DNA of 64,000 bases, from assembly GCF_000379765.1 (NCBI RefSeq), contig NZ_KB903438.1:101437-165436 (forward strand), in the 5' to 3' direction. The notes beneath the pieces are model-generated. The model did no database searches and was not told the origin of the DNA. It saw nothing but the letters and a program-made list of their open reading frames with translations. Source of the DNA: Flexithrix dorotheae DSM 6795 (GTDB lineage Bacteria; Bacteroidota; Bacteroidia; Cytophagales; Flammeovirgaceae). This document shows positions 17,366 to 25,874 of the stretch, one piece after another (the first letter of the stretch is position 1; every line of letters begins with the position of its first letter). The position numbers and the translations under genes are program-made.

Positions 17366-17692
17366 ATGAAAGAGTATTTTTCGGAACATGAAGATTTCTC
17401 TTCTTTATTAAGAAAGAGTCATCTGGAATTAAAATCTGACGATTTTGATGAAAGGGTGATGAATTGTATTGAAAAAGAAGCAGAATCCAAAAGTTACATT
17501 AGGAAATACCTGTCTTTTTCTATGTTTTTTTTAATTATCGGGATAAGTGGAGCTTTTGTGGCTATCTTTTTAATCCCGACTAATATTATTATTCCTTCAG
17601 ATTTTTCATTGATTTTGAAAGGGATATTATTTGTGATTATTTGGTTTCAGGTAGAATTGATTCTGAAGTCCTACAGAAGATATTTAAATTGA
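17366..17692 (+). CDS. small membrane protein, candidate anti-sigma factor
   Basis: A 108-residue protein following the sigma-factor gene by 31 nt. The N-terminal 45 residues are charged and probably cytoplasmic (SSLLRKSHLELKSDDFDERV). Two transmembrane helices follow (YLSFSMFFLIIGISGAFVAIFLI and FSLILKGILFVIIWFQVELIL). A cytoplasmic N-terminus plus membrane helices downstream of an ECF sigma gene is the usual layout of an anti-sigma factor, but the classical zinc-binding His/Cys motif is absent. The role is inferred from position. Confidence 0.65.
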   Translation: MKEYFSEHEDFSSLLRKSHLELKSDDFDERVMNCIEKEAESKSYIRKYLSFSMFFLIIGISGAFVAIFLIPTNIIIPSDFSLILKGILFVIIWFQVELILKSYRRYLN

Positions 17693-17733
17693 ATAAATAA
17701 AAACTCTGTGTGGTTTCAGTTTGGAAATTGTAT

Positions 17734-18015
17734 TCAAACCAAATCTCCAAAATTGTCAAGTAAAATTCCTAAAATCATAATAACCAGAGGAATCAATAAT
17801 CCAAAGGTGGTTTTCATCCTTTTCAGCAATAAAAATATCCCCATGGAAATTCCAGTAAGTTCTAGGGAAAAATTTGTGGATGAAATCCAGGGAGCTGGTC
17901 TAAAGCAGTAAATTGATTCATCACCATAAATGAAGTCATCATGAACCATTTCTCCATGATACCAGCTCCAAACTGCTGATATAAGAATAATGATAATTCC
18001 TATAGTTCTGTCCAT
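17734..18015 (-). CDS. small membrane protein of unknown function
   Basis: A 93-residue protein with an N-terminal helix (IGIIIILISAVWSWY), a middle loop with two Cys-free aromatic motifs (ESIYCFRPAPWISSTNF), and a C-terminal pair of hydrophobic stretches (LELTGISMGIFLLL and FGLLIPLVIMILGILL). I prefer it to an overlapping plus-strand frame of 67 codons because its residue pattern is that of a real membrane protein. It is convergent with the sigma operon. Function unknown. Confidence 0.6.
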   Translation of the reverse strand: MDRTIGIIIILISAVWSWYHGEMVHDDFIYGDESIYCFRPAPWISSTNFSLELTGISMGIFLLLKRMKTTFGLLIPLVIMILGILLDNFGDLV

Positions 18016-18037
18016 TCTTTCCTTGTTGTCCTCCCTG

Positions 18038-18090
18038 GTTTCAGTTTGTTACTGAAACCTCAAAATAGATTCAAGTTTTTAAACTTGGGT
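18038..18090 (+). repeat. dispersed direct repeat, copy 2
   Basis: Begins GTTTCAGTTTGTTACTGAAA and continues CCTCAAAATAGATTCAAG, then TTTTTAAACTTGGGTAAA. Same orientation as copy 1 at 16053. The outer palindrome is extended here by flanking GG/CC, and AAGTTT/AAACTT is complete, so this copy forms the better hairpins. The distance between copies is 1985 bp. Confidence 0.75.
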
Positions 18091-18115
18091 AAACCTCAGC
18101 ATATATTAAATAAAA

Positions 18116-20992
18116 CTACTTCTTCACCCTCAAAACCTCTACAAAGTGCCTGGCTTTTTTGTGGGCGAAATCTGCTATCTGGTGGCGGCAGCTGAATCCG
18201 CAAGCAACTATTCCCGTTTGGTCATCAGCTTTTTGGGTAGCCGGAATAAGGATGGATTCCCCAATTTTTTTGGAGATATCGTAATGCTCCTTTTCATAAC
18301 CAAATGATCCAGCCATGCCACAACAACCAGAAGGAATTTCCTTAGTTTCGGCTTCAGTCTTTTGGAGTAATTTCAGCATGTTCTTAGTACCGTAAAGTGC
18401 TTTCTGGTGGCAATGTCCATGAATGAGGACATTTTCATCAATGGCCTCAAAGCTGGATTTTAGGTGACCATTTTCCACCTCTTCCACCAAAAACTGATCA
18501 ATCATCACCACATTATCTTTTACTCTTTTGGTAAGGCTTTCATCCTCAATTAAATCGAGCAAATCATCATTGAGTGCTGATGCACAACTGGGTTCACAAA
18601 CCACTACTTTTAGGCCCTGCTGAATCCATTGGTCTAAATGCAAAAGGGTTTTCAAACCTTCCGATTTAGCCTCTTCCAGAAAACCATGAGAGATTTTTGG
18701 CCTTTGGCAGCATCCTGCTTTACCCAAAATGACTTCATAACCACAATCAGAAAGCAACTGATAAGCTGCAATCCCAATATGAGGCTCATGGTAATTGAGA
18801 TAAGTGTCGGCAAACAACACTACTTTTTTTGCGGTAGCTTTTGCAATATGATTTTGCCCATACCATTTTTCAAAAGTTTGGGTGGCATAGGAGGGAAGCG
18901 TTCTTCTTTTATCAAATCCGGCAAGCTTTTCCAGTGCCAGTTTAAAGATGGAGGTTTTTTGAATGGTATTAATTATTGGCGCCAACGTTCCACTAAATTG
19001 TTGAGCCGCTTTTGCACCATTTTTAATTAGTTTGTCCCGGAGTTTTACGCCATTTTCCTTATAATAAATTTGCAAAACCTCACTTTTCATTTTGGCCATG
19101 TCCACATTACTGGGGCACTCCGATTTGCAGGCTTTGCAGGAAAGACACAAATCCATTACCCCATGCAGTCTTTCGCTGGATAATCCTGCCTTGCCCAACT
19201 GCCCTGACATGGCCAATCGCAAAGCATTGGCTCTGCCTCTGGTAGAATGTTCTTCCTGCCGGGTAGCTTTGAAACTGGGGCACATGGTGCCACCCAACAC
19301 TTTTCTACATTCCCCAACTCCGCTACACATATCAATGGAAGCTTCAAAGCTTTGTTCAAGCTTATATTTAAAGTGTGTTTTTGGAGGATTCGCTTTATAA
19401 TCCAAGCCATATCGGAGGTTTTGTTCTATGGTTTGAGCTTCTACAATTTTACCCGGATTCATCCGGTTTTCAGGATCAAACAGCTTTTTTACCTCCACAA
19501 GGGCATTATAAATCTGATCACCGAAAAACCGTTTATTGTAAGCACTTCTTACGAGGCCATCTCCATGCTCCCCACTCCAGGAACCTCCATATTCCATCAC
19601 CAGATCAAAAGTATCATCCGTAATGTTTTTCAGGTTTTCAATATCCTGTTTTTGCCGCAAATCAAGAATAGGGCGCACATGAATGACCCCCACACTGGCA
19701 TGGGCATACATGGCGACCTTAGTGTGATGTTTTTCACAAACCTTCAAAACCCGGTCAATATATTCAGGTAATACTTTTACCGGAATTCCCGCATCTTCAA
19801 TAAAGGGCAAGGGCTTTTTCTCACCTCTTATCCCCAGCATCAGGCCTAGCCCTTTTTTTCTCACCACCCAGACATCCTCATAATCAGGGCCATCGGGGAA
19901 AAGGGGATAGGCATAGCCAATTTGTTTTTCCTTCAATTCCCGAATCATATTTTCGGGTCTTTCCATGACATCCTCAGGAGAATCCCCGTAAAACTCAACA
20001 ATTAAAATAGCTTTGGGATTTCCTTCAATAAAATGGCAGCTTCTTTTAGTGGTGATATTCTCTCTGCTCATATCCACAACCGTTTTATCCAATATCTCAA
20101 TAGCAGAAGGTTGATATTTGAGCATACTTTCAACAGAGCCAATGGCCTCCAGTAATTCCTGGTAATGCACTACACAAACCGATTTGTGTTTGGGCAGAGG
20201 TACTAAATTTAATTTTAAATCCAGGGTAACAGCCAGGGTGCCCTCACTTCCGGTAATTAATTTGGCCAGATTCCATTGATCGGTATGGATAAATTCATCT
20301 AAATTGTAGCCGCCAACCCTTCGCATTACCTTGGGAAAGCGCTTTTCTATTTCGGTTTTGTTTTCCTCAATTAAAGTTTTAAATCCTGAATAAATTCTAC
20401 CCTCAGAAGTGTTTAGTGTGCATTTTTCTGCATAAGCTTGTGGGGATAATGCTTTTAATTCCAGTTGTTCACCATCTGCTAAAAGCACATTTGCTTCCAA
20501 AACATGATCAACAGTTTTACCATACAAAATGCTTTTGGTACCCGAAGAATTATTGCCTACCATTCCTCCAACATTGGCCCGGCTCGAAGTAGCAGGGTCA
20601 GGAGCGAAATGTAAATTGTAAGCACTTAAAAAATCATTTAATTCATCTCTTACCAGACCAGGCTGAACCCTTACCCATTGTTCTTTTTCATTAAATTCAA
20701 TGATCTTGTTCATGTATTTGGAAAAATCCAGGACCATGGATTGCCCAACAGTTTGGCCGGCCAGACTGGTGCCTCCTCCTCTGGGTAAAATAGTGACCTG
20801 AAATTTGCCGGCAAGTTTAATGGCAGTCTTCACATCTTCTTCATCCTTGGGAGTGACTACCACTTTAGGTTTGATCTGATAAATACTGGCATCTGTGGAA
20901 TACATGCCCAGGGTATAGTTATCAGTAAGCACCTCTCCCTTAATATTTTCCTTAAGAAGAGAGGTGAATTTATCGATTTCCGTGGTTACCAT
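18116..20992 (-). CDS. FAD- and Fe-S-dependent D-2-hydroxyacid dehydrogenase (Dld-II/YdiJ-like)
   Basis: A 958-residue fusion enzyme that would oxidise a D-2-hydroxyacid (D-lactate, glycolate or D-2-hydroxyglutarate are the known substrate types) and pass electrons through iron-sulfur clusters towards the respiratory chain. The first half is a vanillyl-alcohol-oxidase-type FAD domain (RGGGTSLAGQTVG near 77, SSRANVGGMVGNNSSG near 137) and an FAD-oxidase C-terminal domain with SGEHGDGLVRS near 480. Next are two cysteine clusters (CSGVGECRKVLGGTMCPS and CLSCKACKSECPS) of 4Fe-4S type, then two CCG-type motifs (AGCCQRPK, SGCCGMAGS). Its ATG directly follows the TAA of the aminotransferase gene with no gap, so translation is probably coupled. 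Glycolate is attractive because of that neighbour; D-lactate is suggested by the LctP permease. Confidence 0.85.
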   Translation of the reverse strand: MVTTEIDKFTSLLKENIKGEVLTDNYTLGMYSTDASIYQIKPKVVVTPKDEEDVKTAIKLAGKFQVTILPRGGGTSLAGQTVGQSMVLDFSKYMNKIIEFNEKEQWVRVQPGLVRDELNDFLSAYNLHFAPDPATSSRANVGGMVGNNSSGTKSILYGKTVDHVLEANVLLADGEQLELKALSPQAYAEKCTLNTSEGRIYSGFKTLIEENKTEIEKRFPKVMRRVGGYNLDEFIHTDQWNLAKLITGSEGTLAVTLDLKLNLVPLPKHKSVCVVHYQELLEAIGSVESMLKYQPSAIEILDKTVVDMSRENITTKRSCHFIEGNPKAILIVEFYGDSPEDVMERPENMIRELKEKQIGYAYPLFPDGPDYEDVWVVRKKGLGLMLGIRGEKKPLPFIEDAGIPVKVLPEYIDRVLKVCEKHHTKVAMYAHASVGVIHVRPILDLRQKQDIENLKNITDDTFDLVMEYGGSWSGEHGDGLVRSAYNKRFFGDQIYNALVEVKKLFDPENRMNPGKIVEAQTIEQNLRYGLDYKANPPKTHFKYKLEQSFEASIDMCSGVGECRKVLGGTMCPSFKATRQEEHSTRGRANALRLAMSGQLGKAGLSSERLHGVMDLCLSCKACKSECPSNVDMAKMKSEVLQIYYKENGVKLRDKLIKNGAKAAQQFSGTLAPIINTIQKTSIFKLALEKLAGFDKRRTLPSYATQTFEKWYGQNHIAKATAKKVVLFADTYLNYHEPHIGIAAYQLLSDCGYEVILGKAGCCQRPKISHGFLEEAKSEGLKTLLHLDQWIQQGLKVVVCEPSCASALNDDLLDLIEDESLTKRVKDNVVMIDQFLVEEVENGHLKSSFEAIDENVLIHGHCHQKALYGTKNMLKLLQKTEAETKEIPSGCCGMAGSFGYEKEHYDISKKIGESILIPATQKADDQTGIVACGFSCRHQIADFAHKKARHFVEVLRVKK

Positions 20993-22105
20993 TTACAAAA
21001 TGGTTTTTAATGCTGAAAGTAAACTATTTACAAAATTGGGTTGGGAGCTTTCACCCATTAAACCTATTCTCCATATTTTCCCCGCAAATTCTCCCAGTCC
21101 GGCTCCGACTTCGATATTGTATTCATGGAGTAATCTACCCCTTATTTCTGCATCATTTAATCCTTCAGGAAGTTTTACTGCATTCAATTGGGGTAGTCTG
21201 TATTCTGGTTTTACTAAAAACTCAAAGCCTAATTCTTCCAGGCCTGTTTTAAGTAATTCATGATTGGCTTTATGTCTTTTGAATCTTGCCTCCAAACCTT
21301 CTTCCAAAACCAGTCTTAAGGATTCTCTCAGGGCATAAATAGCACTCACAGGAGCGGTATGATGATAGGCTCTTTTGGCTCCTGACCAGTAATTCATTAC
21401 CATACTTAAATCCAAAAACCAGCTCTGAACTTTTGATTTTCTATTAAGAATGGTTTCTACTGCTTTTTGACTAAATGAAACTGGAGATAACCCCGGAGGT
21501 GCGCTCAGGCATTTTTGCGTGCCTGTGTAAATCGCATCGATGCCCCAATCATCTACTTTTAAATCCACTCCGCAAAATGAAGTGACTGCATCCACTACCA
21601 GCATGGCTCCGGCATCATGCACCAATTTACTGATTTCTTCTAAAGGCTGAAGAACACCTGTGGATGTTTCTGCATGAACAATAGCCACAATTTTGGGACT
21701 GCATGTTTCCAGTGCATCTTTTAATAATTGAGGGTTAATTGGTTCTCCCCAAGGCGCATGAACCTGGGTGAGTCTGGCTCCACATCTTCCCACAATGTCG
21801 GCCATCCGGCTTCCAAAAACACCATTTATGCAAACAAGGGCTTCATCTCCCGGCTCCAATAAATTAACCAGACAGGTTTCCATTCCGGCACTTCCTGGTG
21901 CAGAAACAGTAAAAGTCAATTGATTTTGAGTTTGGAAAGTCAATTGCAGCATTTCCTTGATCTCATCCATAATTGCAATGAACTCCGGGTCCAAATGGCC
22001 AACCAGAGGAGTAGCCATTGCCTTCAAGACTCTCGGGTGTACATTGCTGGGGCCAGGACCCATTAAAACTCTGCTACTGGTATTTAATTCTTGTTGATAA
22101 GGCAT
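20993..22105 (-). CDS. alanine-glyoxylate / ureidoglycine-glyoxylate type aminotransferase
   Basis: A 370-residue class V PLP aminotransferase. The PLP lysine is Lys198 in GTQKCLSAPPG, preceded by VDAVTSFCGVD with the PLP-nitrogen-binding Asp172. The N-terminal MGPGPSNVHPRVL, HAETSTGVLQPL, YHHTAPV and GKIWRIGLMG are typical of AGXT and the related purine-catabolic PucG enzymes. Reaction in either case: glyoxylate plus an amino donor gives glycine. It sits immediately before the hydroxyacid dehydrogenase with zero spacing, so glyoxylate made by the dehydrogenase could be aminated here. The XdhC gene further on makes purine breakdown (PucG-like function) a reasonable alternative, but no allantoin-pathway gene is visible. 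Confidence 0.85.
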   Translation of the reverse strand: MPYQQELNTSSRVLMGPGPSNVHPRVLKAMATPLVGHLDPEFIAIMDEIKEMLQLTFQTQNQLTFTVSAPGSAGMETCLVNLLEPGDEALVCINGVFGSRMADIVGRCGARLTQVHAPWGEPINPQLLKDALETCSPKIVAIVHAETSTGVLQPLEEISKLVHDAGAMLVVDAVTSFCGVDLKVDDWGIDAIYTGTQKCLSAPPGLSPVSFSQKAVETILNRKSKVQSWFLDLSMVMNYWSGAKRAYHHTAPVSAIYALRESLRLVLEEGLEARFKRHKANHELLKTGLEELGFEFLVKPEYRLPQLNAVKLPEGLNDAEIRGRLLHEYNIEVGAGLGEFAGKIWRIGLMGESSQPNFVNSLLSALKTIL

Positions 22106-22182
22106 ATTTAAAAATATTTGTCGATTAAATTGAAAGAATTCTCTGAAGCACTTGTTTAAGCTCTAGTTTTGCAACTAAAGAA

Positions 22183-22211
22183 TCACTTTGTAAAAATTAA
22201 TTACAAAGTGA
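22183..22211. repeat. inverted repeat between the aminotransferase and reductase genes
   Basis: TCACTTTGTAA and TTACAAAGTGA form a perfect 11-bp inverted repeat around a 7-nt loop, between the reductase stop and the aminotransferase start. No T-run follows, so an operator or processing hairpin is as likely as a terminator. Confidence 0.55.
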
Positions 22212-22242
22212 AAAGTTAATGGAGAATTCGCACCTAAAAAAA

Positions 22243-23139
22243 TTACATTCCTGAAATTTTCTCCAAAGCGAGACTTAAAGCCTGTGTACCCAGCTTTCCA
22301 TGTCCCTGAGCTTCCACTGCCTTATAAATTTGATGAACTAAAGCTAACCCGGGTAGAGCAATACCCATTTTCCCTGCCTCTTCCAGGGCTATTCCCATGT
22401 CTTTGATAAAATGTTCTACATAGAAACCAGGATCGAAATTTCGATTGACAATTCTGGGAGCCAGGTTATTTAATGTCCAGCAACCTGCAGCACCACCGCT
22501 AATGGCTTCCAACATTACGTTTAAATCCAGTCCTGCCTTTTGGGCATAAAGCAAGCTTTCGCATACACCAATCATTGTACCTGCTATGGTAATCTGATTA
22601 CACATCTTAGTATGTTGGCCGGAACCTGCTTTTCCCTCATAAATGATGTTTTTACCCATAATCTCAAACAGCGGCATGATCGCATCCACATCTTCCTTAT
22701 CACCACCTACCATAATGGATAATGCTCCATTTTTAGCACCAACATCTCCTCCGGAAACCGGTGCATCAATAGATTTTACTCCTTTTTTTACCCCTGCTTC
22801 ATAAATACTTTGGGCAAGGCTTGGTTTAGTGGTGGTCATATCCACCAGCATACTGCCCGATTTTACCCCATTCAAAATACCATTTTCCCCAAAATAAACT
22901 TCTTCCACATCTTTTGGAAAACCAACTATGGTAAATATGATGTCTGCATTTTCTGCTACTGCTTTTGGGGTTTCTGCCCAGGATGCGCCTTTGTCAAGCA
23001 GAGTTTGTGCTTTTGATTTTGTTCGGTTGTAAACTGTGGCCTGGTAGCCATTGTCCATTAGGTGCCCAACCATGGAAACGCCCATAACTCCAGTGCCTAT
23101 CCAGCCAATTTTTTTGTCTTTTGATAAAGTGAATGCCAT
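22243..23139 (-). CDS. 2-hydroxy-3-oxopropionate (tartronate semialdehyde) reductase type, HIBADH family
   Basis: A 298-residue NAD(P)-dependent beta-hydroxyacid dehydrogenase. The Rossmann motif [16 protein letters not shown] is at about 12-27, the substrate-binding signature [14 protein letters not shown] at about 125-138, and the catalytic Lys178 lies in GQHTKMCNQ with the conserved Asn181. Family members reduce tartronate semialdehyde to glycerate, or oxidise 3-hydroxyisobutyrate; sequence alone does not separate these. Next to glyoxylate-handling genes, the tartronate semialdehyde role is more likely, but no glyoxylate carboligase is in the window. It is on the same strand as the aminotransferase, 137 nt upstream of it. 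Confidence 0.83.
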   Translation of the reverse strand: MAFTLSKDKKIGWIGTGVMGVSMVGHLMDNGYQATVYNRTKSKAQTLLDKGASWAETPKAVAENADIIFTIVGFPKDVEEVYFGENGILNGVKSGSMLVDMTTTKPSLAQSIYEAGVKKGVKSIDAPVSGGDVGAKNGALSIMVGGDKEDVDAIMPLFEIMGKNIIYEGKAGSGQHTKMCNQITIAGTMIGVCESLLYAQKAGLDLNVMLEAISGGAAGCWTLNNLAPRIVNRNFDPGFYVEHFIKDMGIALEEAGKMGIALPGLALVHQIYKAVEAQGHGKLGTQALSLALEKISGM

Positions 23140-23545
23140 TTTACATTTTCAATTTAAGTACCTGCACTTTTTTAATATTGAGTTTTTCTGTCTCAATATC
23201 AATCAGTTGTGGTGAATTTTTAGATATTTATTTCTGTCCATTGATTTAGGTCAGAAAAACTTACTTCTTAAAGTTAAAAATTGTAATCACTTCCACATAA
23301 TAAATTGGGAAAAAGGTTGGGTAGAAAATTGGTTTTTCCTTTTAAGGGAAATTTATTTCCTTCTTCTGGTTATTAATTTCTTTAAATGCTTATATTTAAA
23401 CTTAACCACTGTGACTGATTTTTTTAGATAATCACTACCTGCAATCATTAACATTCGCAAAGTGCCTGATTTTCTGTAAACCTTATTAAGGGGTTTCTGG
23501 AGGCTGTGCACCTAAATTTCTACTAATTAAACAGACTAATTGAAA
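23140..23545. other. divergent intergenic region
   Basis: About 400 AT-rich bases between the reductase and permease genes, expected to hold both promoters. I see no clear operator pair or RNA gene. Confidence 0.5.
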
Positions 23546-25243
23546 ATGGAATCCTTATTACTAGCGCTCTTAGCCGTTCTCCCTATAGTAATTGCTGCAG
23601 TTTTATTGGTGGGTTTAAGATGGCCTGCCAAACTTGCCATGCCTGTGGTTTTTTTTATTACCATATTTATAGGCATGGTAGTCTGGCAAATGCCCTTTGA
23701 TATTATTGCAGCTTCCACAGTTCAGGGGATAGGTTTTACTTTGGATATTCTCTATATCATTTTCGGGGCAATTTTACTTTTAAATACCTTAAAATACTCT
23801 GGAGCTATTCAGGTGATCAGAAATGGCTTTAAGGAAATTAGTCCTGATAGGCGAATTCAGGTCATTATCATTGCCTGGTTATTTGGTTCTTTTATAGAAG
23901 GAGCTTCTGGTTTTGGAACTCCTGCTGCTATTGCTGCACCACTTTTAGTGGCTCTGGGTTTCCCTGCAGCCACTTCAGTAATGATCGGAATGATGATTCA
24001 GAGCACTGCAGTAACTTTTGGTGCAGCCGGTACACCGGTGGAAATTGGAGTGAGAACTGGTTTGTATTCCAATGAATTTGAGGGAATACTTGGCAGTTCT
24101 GGTTTAACTATGGATCAGTTTCTGGTGTATATTACCCAAAATGCGGCTTTGTTCCATGCCATCACCGGAACACTGATTCCTCTTTTTATGGTTGTGATGA
24201 TGACCAGGTTTTTTGGGAAAAACAAATCCTGGAAGGAAGGCCTGTCAATTGCGCCCTTTGCCCTGTTTAGTGGATTGGCTTTTACCATTCCTTACCTTAT
24301 TTGTGGTTTTTTAGGCATTCATGAAATTCCTTCCCTGGTTGGGGCTTTAATCGGATTGTTTATTGTCACATTTGCTACGAAAAGAGGTTTCCTTGTTCCG
24401 AAAGATATTTGGGACTTTCCTGAGAAAAGCACATGGGATAAAACCTGGACCGGAGTATTGGATATCAAACTGGAAGATGAGGAACCAAAAATGGGTTTAT
24501 TTAAAGCCTGGTCTCCTTATGTGTTGGTCGCGGTGATTTTAGTGATTAGCAGAACTTTTCAGCCTTTGAAAACTGCCCTGTTAAGCTTTCAGCTAAATTT
24601 CGATCAACTTTTTGGAACCGCTATTTCTTACAGTACCAAACCTCTTTTTCTTCCCGGTTCTATTTTAGTTTTTGTAGTGATAATCACCTTTTTTCTGCAC
24701 AAAATGAATTTTGATGGCCTGAAAAAAGCGACTACTGATTCTTTCAGAATGGTATTGGGAGCTGGTTTTGTATTGCTTTTTACTGTACCCATGGTAAGGG
24801 TGTATATCAATTCGGGTTTTAATACTGGAGAGATTGCCAGTATGCCCATCACCATGGCGGGATTTGCTGCAGGCATTTTTGGGAATTTATTGCCTCTGGT
24901 TTCTCCGGCAATCGGAGCATTAGGTGCTTTTATTGCGGGAAGTAACACAGTCTCCAATATTATGTTCAGCAGTTTTCAATTCGAAACGGCTGTGAAGCTG
25001 GGATTACCGGGAAGTGTAATTGTGGCGCTTCAGGCAGTAGGTGCAGCAGCCGGAAATATGATTGCCATCCATAATGTAGTGGCAGCCTCTGCTACAGTGG
25101 GGCTTTTGGGTAAGGAAGGAAAAGTCCTGAAAAAAACCATTTTGCCTACCATTTACTATTTAATTGTTGTGGGAATCCTTGGAACGCTTGCCGTATTTTT
25201 ATTTAATTTTACTGATCCGGTTACCGAGTTTTTGGGTAAATAG
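23546..25243 (+). CDS. L-lactate/glycolate permease, LctP family
   Basis: A 565-residue transporter with about 13 hydrophobic helices. It shows LctP-family features: PIVIAAVLLVGLRWPAK near the N-terminus, FIEGASGFGTPAAIAAPLLV near 120-140, GAAGTPVEIGVRTGL, and a C-terminal AVGAAAGNMIAIHNVVAASAT. Family members import lactate or glycolate with protons. I start at the ATG at 23546 (MESLLLALLAV) rather than an in-frame TTG two codons earlier. It is divergent from the hydroxyacid genes. Permease plus FAD/Fe-S dehydrogenase is the known D-lactate utilisation pairing in other bacteria, and glycolate is possible given the aminotransferase. Confidence 0.9.
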   Translation: MESLLLALLAVLPIVIAAVLLVGLRWPAKLAMPVVFFITIFIGMVVWQMPFDIIAASTVQGIGFTLDILYIIFGAILLLNTLKYSGAIQVIRNGFKEISPDRRIQVIIIAWLFGSFIEGASGFGTPAAIAAPLLVALGFPAATSVMIGMMIQSTAVTFGAAGTPVEIGVRTGLYSNEFEGILGSSGLTMDQFLVYITQNAALFHAITGTLIPLFMVVMMTRFFGKNKSWKEGLSIAPFALFSGLAFTIPYLICGFLGIHEIPSLVGALIGLFIVTFATKRGFLVPKDIWDFPEKSTWDKTWTGVLDIKLEDEEPKMGLFKAWSPYVLVAVILVISRTFQPLKTALLSFQLNFDQLFGTAISYSTKPLFLPGSILVFVVIITFFLHKMNFDGLKKATTDSFRMVLGAGFVLLFTVPMVRVYINSGFNTGEIASMPITMAGFAAGIFGNLLPLVSPAIGALGAFIAGSNTVSNIMFSSFQFETAVKLGLPGSVIVALQAVGAAAGNMIAIHNVVAASATVGLLGKEGKVLKKTILPTIYYLIVVGILGTLAVFLFNFTDPVTEFLGK

Positions 25244-25352
25244 GCTGAATTTGAGAATTGGAATAGAATTTCCACTTTATAACCGATCATCAAAAATCAT
25301 TTAAAAAAAATCTTTAGTTTTTTTATAATTAAGGTTGTATTTTGAATAGGAA

Positions 25353-25874
25353 ATGATAAAAAGTCAAAAAATATCTTTGCTTGTGGGGTTGTTTTTAATC
25401 TCAATCTTGCTTTTTGGGATAAACATCTCCTATAACATAAGTGGCTCTGATTTTTCTAAACTTATAAAGGTTTTCACACTCTTAACTTTAATAATCTCTC
25501 TATGCTCAATAATTGTTTTTAATTTCAACAAAACATTGAAAGTCTATCGAATTGTATTAGTTGTAGTTTCTATATTTCTGATACTTAATCTTTCTTTAGT
25601 TAAAGATGTGATAGCGTATGAATATGAATCATATAGATTATCAGAAGTTTATGAAATGGACTCATGTGAAAAAGCAGAAATCCAATTTGCAAAAGATTTG
25701 AAAAATGGAGAACTTAAGTTTTTTATTTTTGGAATAGGGACTAATCCTGAAGTTCATAGAAAATTGAAAGAAGATTATAATTTAGAAGTTTTTTACATGG
25801 GTTGTATTATTCTTTCTTCCTATGAATGTTACAATAAGTTGGTGGTTAATAAATTAAATTTAAAAATAAGATAA
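25353..25874 (+). CDS. membrane protein of unknown function
   Basis: A 173-residue protein with three hydrophobic helices in its first 90 residues (SLLVGLFLISILLFGINISY, FTLLTLIISLCSIIVF, RIVLVVVSIFLILNLSLV), then a soluble C-terminal part with two Cys-containing stretches (MDSCEKAEIQFAKDL and FYMGCIILSSYECYNKL). No recognised domain. Its stop overlaps the start of the XdhC gene (TAATG). Codon use is more AT-rich than its neighbours, so it may be a later insertion into the operon. Confidence 0.65.
   Translation: MIKSQKISLLVGLFLISILLFGINISYNISGSDFSKLIKVFTLLTLIISLCSIIVFNFNKTLKVYRIVLVVVSIFLILNLSLVKDVIAYEYESYRLSEVYEMDSCEKAEIQFAKDLKNGELKFFIFGIGTNPEVHRKLKEDYNLEVFYMGCIILSSYECYNKLVVNKLNLKIR

Noticed and set aside
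17708..17911. A 67-codon plus-strand frame overlapping the small membrane protein
   Set aside because: The opposite-strand frame has a clear membrane protein pattern; this one does not.
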